Source: Albibacterium bauzanense
GTDB taxonomy: Bacteria > Bacteroidota > Bacteroidia > Sphingobacteriales > Sphingobacteriaceae
Direction: 5' to 3'
NCBI RefSeq assembly: GCF_004339765.1
Contig: NZ_SMGO01000002.1
Coordinates: 310,001 to 374,000, forward strand
DNA length: 64,000 bases
Shown: positions 34,149 through 42,824 of the stretch, piece by piece
Position numbering within the stretch: the first letter of the stretch is position 1
Layout: each line of letters begins with the position of its first letter
Program-made: the position numbers and the translations under genes
Notes under the pieces: generated by a model
Database searches by the model: none
The model's input: only the letters and a program-made list of their open reading frames with translations
What the model was told of the DNA's origin: nothing

Positions 34149-36500
34149 TTAAAATTCTAAAAATGGCAAATCATCATTAATCTTTGTATCCTCAATATTA
34201 AATAGTCTATTAATTGTTAAAGTTTCATTCGCCACATCATAAGAATTTTCAATACTTTTAAGTAATGTTTCTTGAGTAGATTGAAGTGATAAATTCATTT
34301 GCAATTGATCATCATAATTAAATGAATATTCATTTATTGCTGGAGATGACTCTATATTAAGAAATTCATTCATTTTTGCTGCCGCTCGTTTTCTGGTTTC
34401 GATAAGTTGAATTAGTTCATCTCGCTTGATGATATTTTTCAAATTATATGTCTGTTCAATATAATATTCAAAACTGCTACTCCACGATTTATTAATATTA
34501 TTTTGAATTTTAGAGTAAAAATCTAGATTGTTAATTTTGGCTTCAGTAATAATAGACTTATATCGTTCCTGACTTGAAATCAACTTCGAGAATGCTTCTA
34601 TATGGTAATAATATGATATATCTTCAGAGAGGATTAACAACATATTCTCAATTGAGAAATTGAATTCATTCTCAATATTGTTATCTGCAATATAATCAAG
34701 TATTTCAATAAGGTTATACCGATCATCCCAACCAAGAGATATGGCTGACAAATTATTCATTATTTGAATCACTTTATGCTTTATATCTACCCATTTAAAG
34801 AGCTTAATCAGAACTGCTGCAACATGCAAATTCTTGTAAGTTCCAGCCCCTTTTAATTGTGGTAATCGCTCACTAAATGTTTTTAATAGCTTTTCATAAT
34901 TATTCCTTTCACCAAAATATATTCTCTTCGAATCTTGTTCTAGCTTCGTGGTAATCCGATCTCGAAACTGCCCAATTACAATCGCCGATTTTAAAATAAT
35001 AAAGTACTCTTCAATATTTTTATTGAAATAATTGTATAAAAAATCTTCAATTGATGGGTTTAAAAAGCGATACTGAATCGTCGTGTAATTTTTTTCTGTT
35101 TTGTGCACTCTATTTATAAAACCATCTAAAAGTTCCTTGACAACCTTATTGAATGTTCCAGATGTTTTTGTATAATTATTATTAGAAACTTCATACTCCA
35201 AGCGAATATCAAAGGCTTCTTTTAGATTTGATTCCTCAACAATATATCTACCGCCTAATGAATAAAGTGTAGATAGAAAGAATCTTGCCTCATTGGAAAT
35301 CTGCTTATTATATGACTTTTCCCATATTTTGGTTGGATCTTCCAAGAAGTCTAAAACTTCTTGACTATATTCTATCTCGGGCTGTAAACGTTCAATATCA
35401 GTAAAGAATTCAATAATACGGGGGTTATAATTCCTGTGAGTTATTACTTTCCAATAAAATTTGTCTTTAAAAAAAACAGCTTTTAATTCCTCAGAAAGAT
35501 TCGAAAAATATATATGGTGATATAGAATTTTTGCCTTATCTAGATTTCTATAGTTTTCGATTTTCACTTCATAATTAGAAACTTCCATTTTAGAGTTATC
35601 TATTTTTTCTGATTCCTCTTTAGCTTGTTTCAACAATGTTGTTCTACAAGTAAGAATAAGTCTTTTTGATTTATCTGATCTTATTTGATCAGTAAAATTC
35701 ACTATCGCTGAATCTGCATTTCTTGAACTTTTAAGATCTAATGTTGAGGCACCTAAAAAATCATCGAAGTAAAATACCTGTTTTTTATTTGGAAGATACG
35801 AATCCTCAGCCTCTCTAATTTCCCTTACATATACAAGTTCAAAGTCCTCTGCGAGTAATTGATAAGTTAGCATATTCGCCAAAGTAGTTTTGCCTATACC
35901 TGGCGCCCCAGTAATCAAAATAAAATTATTTTGATTTAAAATATCAACAGCGAGTTTATGGGTTATACTTGGAACAAATATTCGAATCTTGTCGTATATA
36001 TGTTTTTTAGTAAAATCTGATCTTCCCTTAACTCCATTATGAAGTATTCTTTTTAGCACTGCCGTTCCTGACAACCATAACTTGAAATGATTCTCTACGA
36101 CGGCTGGATTATTTCTCAAGAAATTATTTAAATCATTTTTGCCCAGTATGTCTGATGTAGATTTTATGTATGGATTGAAGATGATTTTGATTTCTGCCTT
36201 ACTCTGAGGACTGAGGGCTAACGAAGTAACAAAAATGTATCTCTGAGGGTTTAATTTAATTACTTTTTCAACTTCTTGCTTTTTTAATATGCTTTTTAAT
36301 TTTGTCAATCCAGAATCAAGAAAATGTTTTACCTGAACAATAATTTCATTTTCATTATTGTTTGATGCGTATCTTAAATCAATCCCCTTATCCTTTCCCG
36401 ATTTAAACGATTGAAAATCTGTCTCTAACTTAACAGAAAGTATATCCCGAACTAACTCTTCTAGGTCCTTATCGTTTAATGTTGAGAAATCATAACTCAT
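34149..36500 (-). CDS. Mrr-type nuclease/STAND NTPase fusion
   Basis: The 783-aa product has an N-terminal restriction-endonuclease domain (~1-115; GKDKGIDLRY with D41, then IIVQVKHF with Q56-x-K58). A STAND-type P-loop NTPase follows: Walker A GAPGIGKT (198-205) and Walker B VFYFDDF (242-248). The C-terminal ~400 residues are helical and probably a sensor. The architecture matches nSTAND3/Avs-like immune proteins that cleave DNA after detecting a phage trigger. It starts 7 bp after the SMC-like ATPase gene on the same strand, so it probably belongs to the same operon; whether it is a functional fourth component is unknown. Confidence 0.8.
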   Translation of the reverse strand: MSYDFSTLNDKDLEELVRDILSVKLETDFQSFKSGKDKGIDLRYASNNNENEIIVQVKHFLDSGLTKLKSILKKQEVEKVIKLNPQRYIFVTSLALSPQSKAEIKIIFNPYIKSTSDILGKNDLNNFLRNNPAVVENHFKLWLSGTAVLKRILHNGVKGRSDFTKKHIYDKIRIFVPSITHKLAVDILNQNNFILITGAPGIGKTTLANMLTYQLLAEDFELVYVREIREAEDSYLPNKKQVFYFDDFLGASTLDLKSSRNADSAIVNFTDQIRSDKSKRLILTCRTTLLKQAKEESEKIDNSKMEVSNYEVKIENYRNLDKAKILYHHIYFSNLSEELKAVFFKDKFYWKVITHRNYNPRIIEFFTDIERLQPEIEYSQEVLDFLEDPTKIWEKSYNKQISNEARFFLSTLYSLGGRYIVEESNLKEAFDIRLEYEVSNNNYTKTSGTFNKVVKELLDGFINRVHKTEKNYTTIQYRFLNPSIEDFLYNYFNKNIEEYFIILKSAIVIGQFRDRITTKLEQDSKRIYFGERNNYEKLLKTFSERLPQLKGAGTYKNLHVAAVLIKLFKWVDIKHKVIQIMNNLSAISLGWDDRYNLIEILDYIADNNIENEFNFSIENMLLILSEDISYYYHIEAFSKLISSQERYKSIITEAKINNLDFYSKIQNNINKSWSSSFEYYIEQTYNLKNIIKRDELIQLIETRKRAAAKMNEFLNIESSPAINEYSFNYDDQLQMNLSLQSTQETLLKSIENSYDVANETLTINRLFNIEDTKINDDLPFLEF

Positions 36501-36507
36501 AGGAAGA

Positions 36508-38886
36508 CTAATTAAATGTGGATTCTAAAACGATGGTTTGAACATTTTGAATTTCTGTATTCATTTCAAATTTATCAAACTTATATTTCATATAGCGTGA
36601 AGTAAAGTCATCATGAGTAGACATTATTATTTGATAATCCTTGAATTCATTTCGAACAAGTTCAATGAAAGTGTGAATATTTAAATCATCCATAGTTTGA
36701 ACAGGGTCATCTATCGATAAGAACTTGAAATTTTCGTTGGTATTATAAACTTTATTTAATGATAAACAAAATGCTAATGATACGACAGCCATTTGGCCCG
36801 AGCTCAGATGGTAAACAATATCGTGATCAGAAGAATGACCAGTCTTAAAACGTACATTGTTACTTAATCCAGTAGGGTGGATTTCAACAAAAATCCCCAA
36901 ACCTTGTTGATAGCTTTGAAGGATTTTTCCTGAATAGATGTAAAATGGCACTTTGATTTTTTCAATCAATTCAACCTTATGTTCTTGAATACTCTTATGT
37001 ACTTTATCATAAATTGAAGTAATGTGTTGAAGCAAATTAGATAGTTTTTGCTCACGAGATTCTAAGAAAGTTAATCTTGAATTTGCTATTTGTGCATACG
37101 ATCCTAAAATATATTGAGATTTGGCAACTATCATTTCAATCGTTATTTCAGAGAATTTAGTCCGATCCGCATCAAAATAATGAACGTATAATTGCTTGTT
37201 ATCAATTAACTGTTCATTATATAATAGTTCTGATAACAGGTCTCTTTCAAGGAAGGCTTTGAGTAAGGCTCTTTTCTCACTAATCTCCGCCATTGTTTTT
37301 GGTGATTGGGAGAAATCTATTGCCTTCATTCCCGAACTGCCAAGTATAGCATAGATAGCGAAAATTTCTTCCGTTTTTTCCTTCAAAGCAGAATATTCCC
37401 TGAGTAATGCAAGAACAGGCTGTTCTGTTATATTATTTGCAGCTATAAATTCTGTAGCTGATTCTGTTAATCTTGAATGGAAAATTTTTATTTGTTCTTC
37501 AAGATTAGTTTTTGTTTGCAACTTCTCTGAGCTATAAACTTGTAATGAGGTGGTTTTAATGTTTATTGCTTGTTCTAAGAATTCAAATGATTCGAAATTT
37601 GTATCGCATAATGGACAATTAGTGTCTGAAACATGTTCGGTATGTTTTATTTTTTTAAATTCTTCAAGTGTTTGGTTTCGGCTAGAATTTATTTCTGATA
37701 TTATTTTGCCAATGTCACCTAGGTCACGATTAATTGCTTTAATATCTCTTTCAATTATAGCGTAAGCCGTGTATTCTTCTGGACTTGCTAAGAATGAATC
37801 GAAATATTCCTTTGATATAAATGCTGTGTTTGGGGATTGAAGAAAATTATTGGCTTGGCCAATTTTTGAATTGATTGCTTCTATATTAGCTATAAGTTCA
37901 TCCGTATATATATTCCTAATTAAAATTGCGTTTAAAATCTGCTGATTGGAAAGTACTTCATCATTAAGTTTTTTGTACTTAATGGATTTTTCATATTCGT
38001 CAGGAGAAAAGTTGTTTTTCAGAATTGTTAATGAAGCGAGTATATCCTGGAAAGATTTAAGCTGTTCTATAGCGGTGTTTAGCTGGATGAATGGTTTTTC
38101 TTTATCAAAGTCGAAATCTTTCTCCTTAAATAGCTTTTCATAATCGCCACTTTGTGTATCGGGTAAGGATTTTCTTAGTTGTTCTAATTCTTGGTTAATT
38201 AATGTCTGTTGACGGATTAAATTACTCTTCAATTCGAGAAGCTTTTGTTTTTCCGCCTCTTCCTTTTCAATATTAAAGAGAAAACCTAATGATGCACCTT
38301 TATCGTCCTCATTTTTACGTAAAAAATAGATACTATCCGCTTGCTGGATATAGTTAAAAAGATAATAGATGGATGCTAAATCTACGGTTGAATCTACTCC
38401 ATAGAATAGATTATTTATTTCTGTTTGCCGAACGGGTGAAAGGGTTGAAAAGTTATCCTCCGTAAAATGAGTTGAATCTGTCGTAAGATAGGTAGTGAAA
38501 ATATTTCTAGCATCAGCAGGAATAAAGTCTCTACCATGATCTATTTTGGTAGGTGATTCACCATCGTCGTAATATTTAATAATAATATGATCAATATTTG
38601 TGGTAGAATTATGAACCCATAATTTGAGTATTACGTTCTCTCCATCTGTGTTTTGAAAAAATGGCTTATTTTTGTTATTATTTTTCTTTTGGACATGATC
38701 AAATAATTCAACTCTCTTGAATTCGCCAGTAAGACAGATTTCAATTATATCAAATATGGTTGTTTTACCAAATCCATTGGGTCCTGATAGAATATTCACA
38801 TGAGTTTCTGCAATATCAAAATGAAAAACCGTTTTCGGTTTAATTCCCTTGAAGTTTTCAAGAGATATTTTTTTAACTTTAATCAT
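36508..38886 (-). CDS. Rad50/SMC-like ABC ATPase of an ABC-three-component (Lamassu-like) system
   Basis: The 792-aa product has Walker A GPNGFGKT (35-42), a long central coiled-coil region with one CPLC (424-427) resembling a Rad50 zinc hook, the ABC signature LSSGQ (694-698), Walker B/D-loop FLSIDDPVQTMDD (722-734) and a switch histidine in STHDD. This is the SMC-type ATPase expected to sense or tether DNA in ABC-3C/Lamassu defence. It overlaps the upstream small gene by 8 bp and is followed after 7 bp by the nuclease-STAND gene. Confidence 0.85.
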   Translation of the reverse strand: MIKVKKISLENFKGIKPKTVFHFDIAETHVNILSGPNGFGKTTIFDIIEICLTGEFKRVELFDHVQKKNNNKNKPFFQNTDGENVILKLWVHNSTTNIDHIIIKYYDDGESPTKIDHGRDFIPADARNIFTTYLTTDSTHFTEDNFSTLSPVRQTEINNLFYGVDSTVDLASIYYLFNYIQQADSIYFLRKNEDDKGASLGFLFNIEKEEAEKQKLLELKSNLIRQQTLINQELEQLRKSLPDTQSGDYEKLFKEKDFDFDKEKPFIQLNTAIEQLKSFQDILASLTILKNNFSPDEYEKSIKYKKLNDEVLSNQQILNAILIRNIYTDELIANIEAINSKIGQANNFLQSPNTAFISKEYFDSFLASPEEYTAYAIIERDIKAINRDLGDIGKIISEINSSRNQTLEEFKKIKHTEHVSDTNCPLCDTNFESFEFLEQAINIKTTSLQVYSSEKLQTKTNLEEQIKIFHSRLTESATEFIAANNITEQPVLALLREYSALKEKTEEIFAIYAILGSSGMKAIDFSQSPKTMAEISEKRALLKAFLERDLLSELLYNEQLIDNKQLYVHYFDADRTKFSEITIEMIVAKSQYILGSYAQIANSRLTFLESREQKLSNLLQHITSIYDKVHKSIQEHKVELIEKIKVPFYIYSGKILQSYQQGLGIFVEIHPTGLSNNVRFKTGHSSDHDIVYHLSSGQMAVVSLAFCLSLNKVYNTNENFKFLSIDDPVQTMDDLNIHTFIELVRNEFKDYQIIMSTHDDFTSRYMKYKFDKFEMNTEIQNVQTIVLESTFN

Positions 38887-39583
38887 GTGATAGAATACTT
38901 AATAATTCATTGATTTTTGCTTCATCCTCTGGCTTGCTAAAGTCGACTTGCGCTAATTCTTCGGAATGGCTAACTAACGACGCATACAATGACGCTTCGG
39001 CACTAAGAATCGATGTTAATTTTTGACTTAGGGACGTAAACCTCTCTTTGTTATAAACAAGGTTTAAAAAAGGCAATTTGATAAAGAGTTGCATTATTAC
39101 AAGATATTCAGCAATGTCAGATTGGTATCCCTTTCTTGCGAAAACATTGAAAGTGGTGTTATCCTTTACTTTTGTTCTTAGTTCGGGAATAAGAGGGGTG
39201 GCAGTTAATCCACTAATTGAGGCTTCGGTATATAAAATGACATATTTTTTAAAAAAATATTGATCTTCCTCAATAAGAAGAATTTGTTGCTGCAGATCCC
39301 CAATCGCGTCAATGTTTGAACAATTTACAAGAACGATTAATGATGAGTTCTTTTCTATTGTAATTTGATCACCACTATTCACAATAGTTTTGAATCCATC
39401 CATTGCAGCTTTATACTGCGAATTCTCCTTTATTAGTTCCTTACTATTAAGAGTAATAAAATCTGTTTCCGCAATATTTATTATAAAGAAAAACGATTTA
39501 TCCTCTTTCGAATAAAATGGGATAGCTCCTGTTTTTTCGATATAGGAAGATTCATTTAATAGCTTTTTAATTATTATTTCCAT
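38879..39583 (-). CDS. Putative middle component of the ABC-three-component system
   Basis: This 234-aa protein has no catalytic motif. The N-terminal half is beta-rich (GAIPFYSKEDKSFFFIINI, QITIEKNSSLIVLVNC); the C-terminal half is helical (YLVIMQLFIKLPFLNLVYN) and acidic. Its size and position between the nuclease-type gene (17-bp overlap) and the SMC ATPase (8-bp overlap) match the 'middle component' of ABC-3C systems, or LmuC in Lamassu. The assignment is by context more than sequence, and confidence in the gene itself is high. Confidence 0.65.
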   Translation of the reverse strand: MEIIIKKLLNESSYIEKTGAIPFYSKEDKSFFFIINIAETDFITLNSKELIKENSQYKAAMDGFKTIVNSGDQITIEKNSSLIVLVNCSNIDAIGDLQQQILLIEEDQYFFKKYVILYTEASISGLTATPLIPELRTKVKDNTTFNVFARKGYQSDIAEYLVIMQLFIKLPFLNLVYNKERFTSLSQKLTSILSAEASLYASLVSHSEELAQVDFSKPEDEAKINELLSILSHD

Positions 39584-40772
39584 TGTTTAACTTTAAAAGT
39601 GCGTCTTCTCTTTTTACTAATTTACTATTGGCAAAGAACATGAACTTGTCATTGTCGTCATCTTTTTGTTCGGGTGTTGCCACCATGAATATGGCGGGGT
39701 TTCTATTGATGAGTTCAATTTCAATGTTTCTATTGATTAATGAGTGATTCTCCCACAAAAGGTTTTGTGACTTGAGATTGGTAAGGATATTTTCGACGAC
39801 TGTTAGCTTTTCTTCTTCCTCTGCAATAATCGCTGTCAATGTAAATTTGCTAGCCTCAGTATCCTTATTGAATTTTACAATATTTTCGATTAATACTGGG
39901 TCTGTATCAATAATTTCGATAATCATTTTGAAAAACACCTGTTTGAGTCCCTCTTTATTATAATATATTTGAGTTTTCTTTAAATTCTCTGGAGTTTCAT
40001 TAAGATTCATACGCTGCAGGAACATTAAAAAATTAGAATCATCTAGGTTATTGATTTGCCTTATAATGTTGTCGTGAATTTTATCAATCCTATCCTGAGT
40101 CAAATTGGCATTGTGTATAACATAAATATAAGTTTCATAGAATAGCTTTCGACAATCGTAAATATCTTTCTTTGTAAATGTTTCTGTGCTCCGTATTAAT
40201 TGGTCAATTTCTAATAAGGAAAACTTTATGTCAAATAAGTATTTATGAACTTTTTGATGTTCCATACGTATGCGATGATCAAGTTCAAATGAAAGGCGAT
40301 AGTATACCTCATCTATTACTGGTTGTGAAGCATTAAGAATAGTACTTAATTCCGTTTTTATGAATTCTTCGATCTCAGTCGTTCCGCAATGATTTTGTGT
40401 CGCAGTATAGGCATAGCGAAGAACACCATTATTATTGGTTGTAGCGGAAGTATCCCAATCGCCAATCCCCACAGCTGTATGTAAATATCTTTCATTGCCA
40501 GGTTCGAAATCGCCATTCAATACCCCATGATAGGTGCTCTTATATATGTTAGCTGCGGAATAATATGCTTTAACCTGATGAACTGTTAAGTATGTGCGCG
40601 GCCCTCCAACTGGTTCTTCATAAACTGCAACATCTTCATGAGTTTCGAATTGCACAAAATGAGTATTTAAGTCAATCCCATTTCTCTGCAGAGTACGGAG
40701 CGCAATTAGTAAGCCTACTTGGCCTTGATGTGAATAACCACTCCAACTTGCTGTTGCATTTCTATTACTCAT
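39567..40772 (-). CDS. Cap4-like nuclease effector with ABC-3C C-terminal region
   Basis: The 401-aa product begins ASWSGYSHQGQVGLLIALRTL, then QFETHEDVAVYEE (E43, E46-D47) and YLTVHQVKAYYSA (Q66-x-K68). The fE...EDV...QVK pattern is that of Cap4/DUF4297-type dsDNA nuclease domains in ABC-3C and Lamassu effectors. The helical remainder (~140-400) would be the domain contacting the ATPase complex. It is the first gene of a four-gene minus-strand operon. I expect it to cut DNA when activated by the SMC-like complex; this is inference from the family. Confidence 0.7.
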   Translation of the reverse strand: MSNRNATASWSGYSHQGQVGLLIALRTLQRNGIDLNTHFVQFETHEDVAVYEEPVGGPRTYLTVHQVKAYYSAANIYKSTYHGVLNGDFEPGNERYLHTAVGIGDWDTSATTNNNGVLRYAYTATQNHCGTTEIEEFIKTELSTILNASQPVIDEVYYRLSFELDHRIRMEHQKVHKYLFDIKFSLLEIDQLIRSTETFTKKDIYDCRKLFYETYIYVIHNANLTQDRIDKIHDNIIRQINNLDDSNFLMFLQRMNLNETPENLKKTQIYYNKEGLKQVFFKMIIEIIDTDPVLIENIVKFNKDTEASKFTLTAIIAEEEEKLTVVENILTNLKSQNLLWENHSLINRNIEIELINRNPAIFMVATPEQKDDDNDKFMFFANSKLVKREDALLKLNNGNNN

Positions 40773-41419
40773 TTTGCTAAAATTAAATTTTTGTAACCTA
40801 TGTTATCGTTATCTCCTATACTTGCCTACAACTTAGATATTGACGCATATAAATTCCATCTTTTTGAACTTTACCGAGCAAACAGCATCCTGCATCTAAG
40901 TTAAATTCTCAATCAGATAAAACTAGGTAATCAATACTACATAACCAAAGACCAATACCACAAACTTTCTTTTGGTTATCAGACATACACAAACTTGCCA
41001 CTAAATCTTCTTCGAAATCAACAAATCCATCAAGGCGACACCCACTTCCACTACCTCCCAAAACTAAGTTCCAAGAAACAATAATCACTCAAATCCCTCC
41101 TGGCAAAGAATAGCTTTCTCCATTGCTAACGAGCCTCCCTTGCATTCAATACCGAAAAAGACTACGGCATAAACCCACAAAACCACCTCAAACGCCATTT
41201 ATTCCGTTTCACTTTTGATTATCCATGTCTCTACACGCATTTACCCATAAGCGGAAAATGGAATACTGTATTTCTCTAACAAATAAGCTATTTCCAAAAA
41301 CTATCCTATATTTATAGAAAAAAACTACATTATCGCATAGTGAAGGCTTATATAAATCGGAAACAAAATTCTATTAGTAATGCGATCGGAAATTATTTTT
41401 TATAAATTATCTAAAAACT
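40773..41419. other. Intergenic region without an intact gene
   Basis: This 647-bp stretch separates the ABC-3C operon from the DUF2971 gene and contains both their upstream regions. One plus frame (about 40946-41070) is open for some 40 codons (including YTNLPLNLLRNQQIH and GDTHFHYLPK) without a start, so it may be coding debris; I cannot name it. No clear TAnnTTTG promoter was found for either flanking gene. Confidence 0.35.
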
Positions 41420-42211
41420 ATGCCCATCTTTCACTATACAAATGTCCAATCACTTGCTTTAATTTTACATTCAAAAAAAATCCGATTTACTAGATTAGAT
41501 TTATTAGATGATTTAAAAGAAATCGATGGACTACCTGATAATATAGAATCATCCTTTTTTGTTTCTTGTTGGACAGAAGAGTCTGAAGAGAATTTGTCTT
41601 TATGGAGCTTATATACTAGAATGCAAGGAGTAAGAATTGAATTGCCCCAAAAATTTTATAAGGAATACAAACATCCTAAAGGAGATTATGGACATTGGGG
41701 ATTCTCCGAAGAAACAATTTGTCCAATTAATATAGAGGAATTCAGAACTGATGAATATATAATTTCAAATCCCTTTTGGCTTGAAGATGGTTTTTATATA
41801 AAAGTTATCTACGATAAAAATTACAAAGAGCTAAAAGAATCAGCAATATTAAAAACTGAAAAAGAAACAGGAATAAACCATATAAAGAATTTAATAATAT
41901 ACAAAAATCCAATTTGGGAGTTTCAAAAAGAATCAAGATTTTACTTAATGGCGAACCCACTTCCACCATTGAGTGATTTCGATGGGGATAGAATAAAACA
42001 AATGAAGAATATTAGTTTGGGTCGCATAAATAACAGTTGTGATCATATTGATATAGGTATTAATCCCGAAGTTTTAGATAGTATTGTTGTAAGATTATAT
42101 CCAAATTGCGAGTACTCTGATGAATTAATTGTAAGATCAATTTTAGATAAATTCACCAAAAATGGCAAAATAGAACATAGTAACCTAAATGGAACTTATA
42201 GAACGAAATGA
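41420..42211 (+). CDS. DUF2971-family protein
   Basis: The 263-aa product matches DUF2971: MPIFHYTNVQSLALILHSKKIRFT at the N-terminus, then FFVSCWTEESEENLSLWSLY (SCWs...n..SLW..Y signature) and IIYKNPIWEFQKESRFYL. The family is common in defence islands and near mobile-element ends; its biochemical activity is not established. It stands alone as the last cargo gene, about 400 bp before the right arm repeat. It is AT-rich like the other cargo genes. Confidence 0.8.
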   Translation: MPIFHYTNVQSLALILHSKKIRFTRLDLLDDLKEIDGLPDNIESSFFVSCWTEESEENLSLWSLYTRMQGVRIELPQKFYKEYKHPKGDYGHWGFSEETICPINIEEFRTDEYIISNPFWLEDGFYIKVIYDKNYKELKESAILKTEKETGINHIKNLIIYKNPIWEFQKESRFYLMANPLPPLSDFDGDRIKQMKNISLGRINNSCDHIDIGINPEVLDSIVVRLYPNCEYSDELIVRSILDKFTKNGKIEHSNLNGTYRTK

Positions 42212-42605
42212 TCTACTCATAATGTATGAATTCCCACGTATAATTCCAGTTCGCAACTTCGCACTAGAGAGCAGAGGTTTAATAATCTCAGATCAGTAAA
42301 AAGAAATACATCTTTAGAATATATTAGTTATTATCACTTAAGTGACTATTGATACCCGACGTTTAGCCGAAACTAAATCAGAACATATCTTCAAGAAAGG
42401 CTCAACTTTTGAAAAAGGATTTAAACTATATTGTTTCGATAGAGTGTTGAGAAATCTGATTTCAAGAATGAAAAATTGCAGTTAAAACTAAGGTCATCTT
42501 TAGACGTAAGCGCAATGAATCTTCCACAACATTGGCAAAATGAGCCACTTTGGAAATAATGCTAAATACCACTAACGATCAAACACGATACTCTTATACT
42601 TACAT

Positions 42606-42631
42606 AAAGAACCCCCAAAAGAACCCCCGAT
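42606..42631 (+). repeat. Right copy of 26-bp C-rich direct repeat (putative integrase arm site)
   Basis: This is an exact copy, in the same orientation, of 12732-12757. It lies 42 bp inside the attR core, whereas the left copy lies 108 bp inside attL. Such asymmetric arm spacing is usual for tyrosine-recombinase att sites. Function is inferred. Confidence 0.75.
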
Positions 42632-42673
42632 TGCAAAAAACCCTCTTTAAGTCATATTAAAGCAATAAAAACA

Positions 42674-42690
42674 AGTCCCGTCCGGACCGC
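42674..42690 (+). repeat. attR core (copy of tRNA-Asp 3' end)
   Basis: AGTCCCGTCCGGACCGC is identical to 12607-12623 and is not part of a complete tRNA here. It marks the right boundary of the integrated element. Confidence 0.92.
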
Positions 42691-42698
42691 CAGATTAA

Positions 42699-42732
42699 AA
42701 GGTAATTAGTTAATAACTAGTTACCTTTTTTT
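42699..42732 (+). terminator. Terminator beyond attR (ancestral tRNA-Asp terminator)
   Basis: A long near-perfect stem (AAGGTAATTAGTTA with TAACTAGTTACCTT, one G-T pair) is followed by a T-run. It lies 9 bp beyond attR, the position where the uninterrupted chromosome would have the tRNA-Asp terminator. Confidence 0.8.
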
Positions 42733-42824
42733 ATTTTATAGGTGGTGAATGCTTTACAAGTTTGATACTATTTACATTTGTTTCAAATGCCGGAAAGAAT
42801 CTTAACGCGCAAAGCTCATATTCA

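Larger units (their letters stand above)
12607..42690 (+). mobile_element. 30-kb integrated mobilizable defence island in tRNA-Asp
   Basis: The element is bounded by 17-bp att repeats (12607-12623 and 42674-42690), with a second 26-bp direct repeat just inside each end. It starts with a tyrosine recombinase reading away from the tRNA, followed by HTH/excisionase, RepA-like ATPase, primase-like, MobC, relaxase and membrane protein genes. The remaining ~22 kb is nuclease/ATPase cargo. No coupling protein or type IV secretion genes are present, so transfer would need a helper conjugative element. The sequence does not show whether it still excises. Confidence 0.9.
42212..42824. other. Right end of the element and junction to chromosome
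   Basis: This gene-free 613 bp holds, in order, about 390 bp with no recognisable feature, the right copy of the 26-bp C-rich repeat (42606), the attR core (42674), a terminator (42699), and the 3' flank of the minus-strand membrane-protein gene. Confidence 0.6.

Noticed and set aside
36508-40772. Gabija or Septu system
   Set aside because: No UvrD-like helicase (Gabija) or HNH nuclease partner (Septu) is present; the three-gene order fits ABC-3C/Lamassu better.
12607-42690. Full integrative conjugative element
   Set aside because: There is a relaxase and MobC but no coupling protein, VirB4-like ATPase or other mating-pore genes, so only mobilization by a helper is supported.
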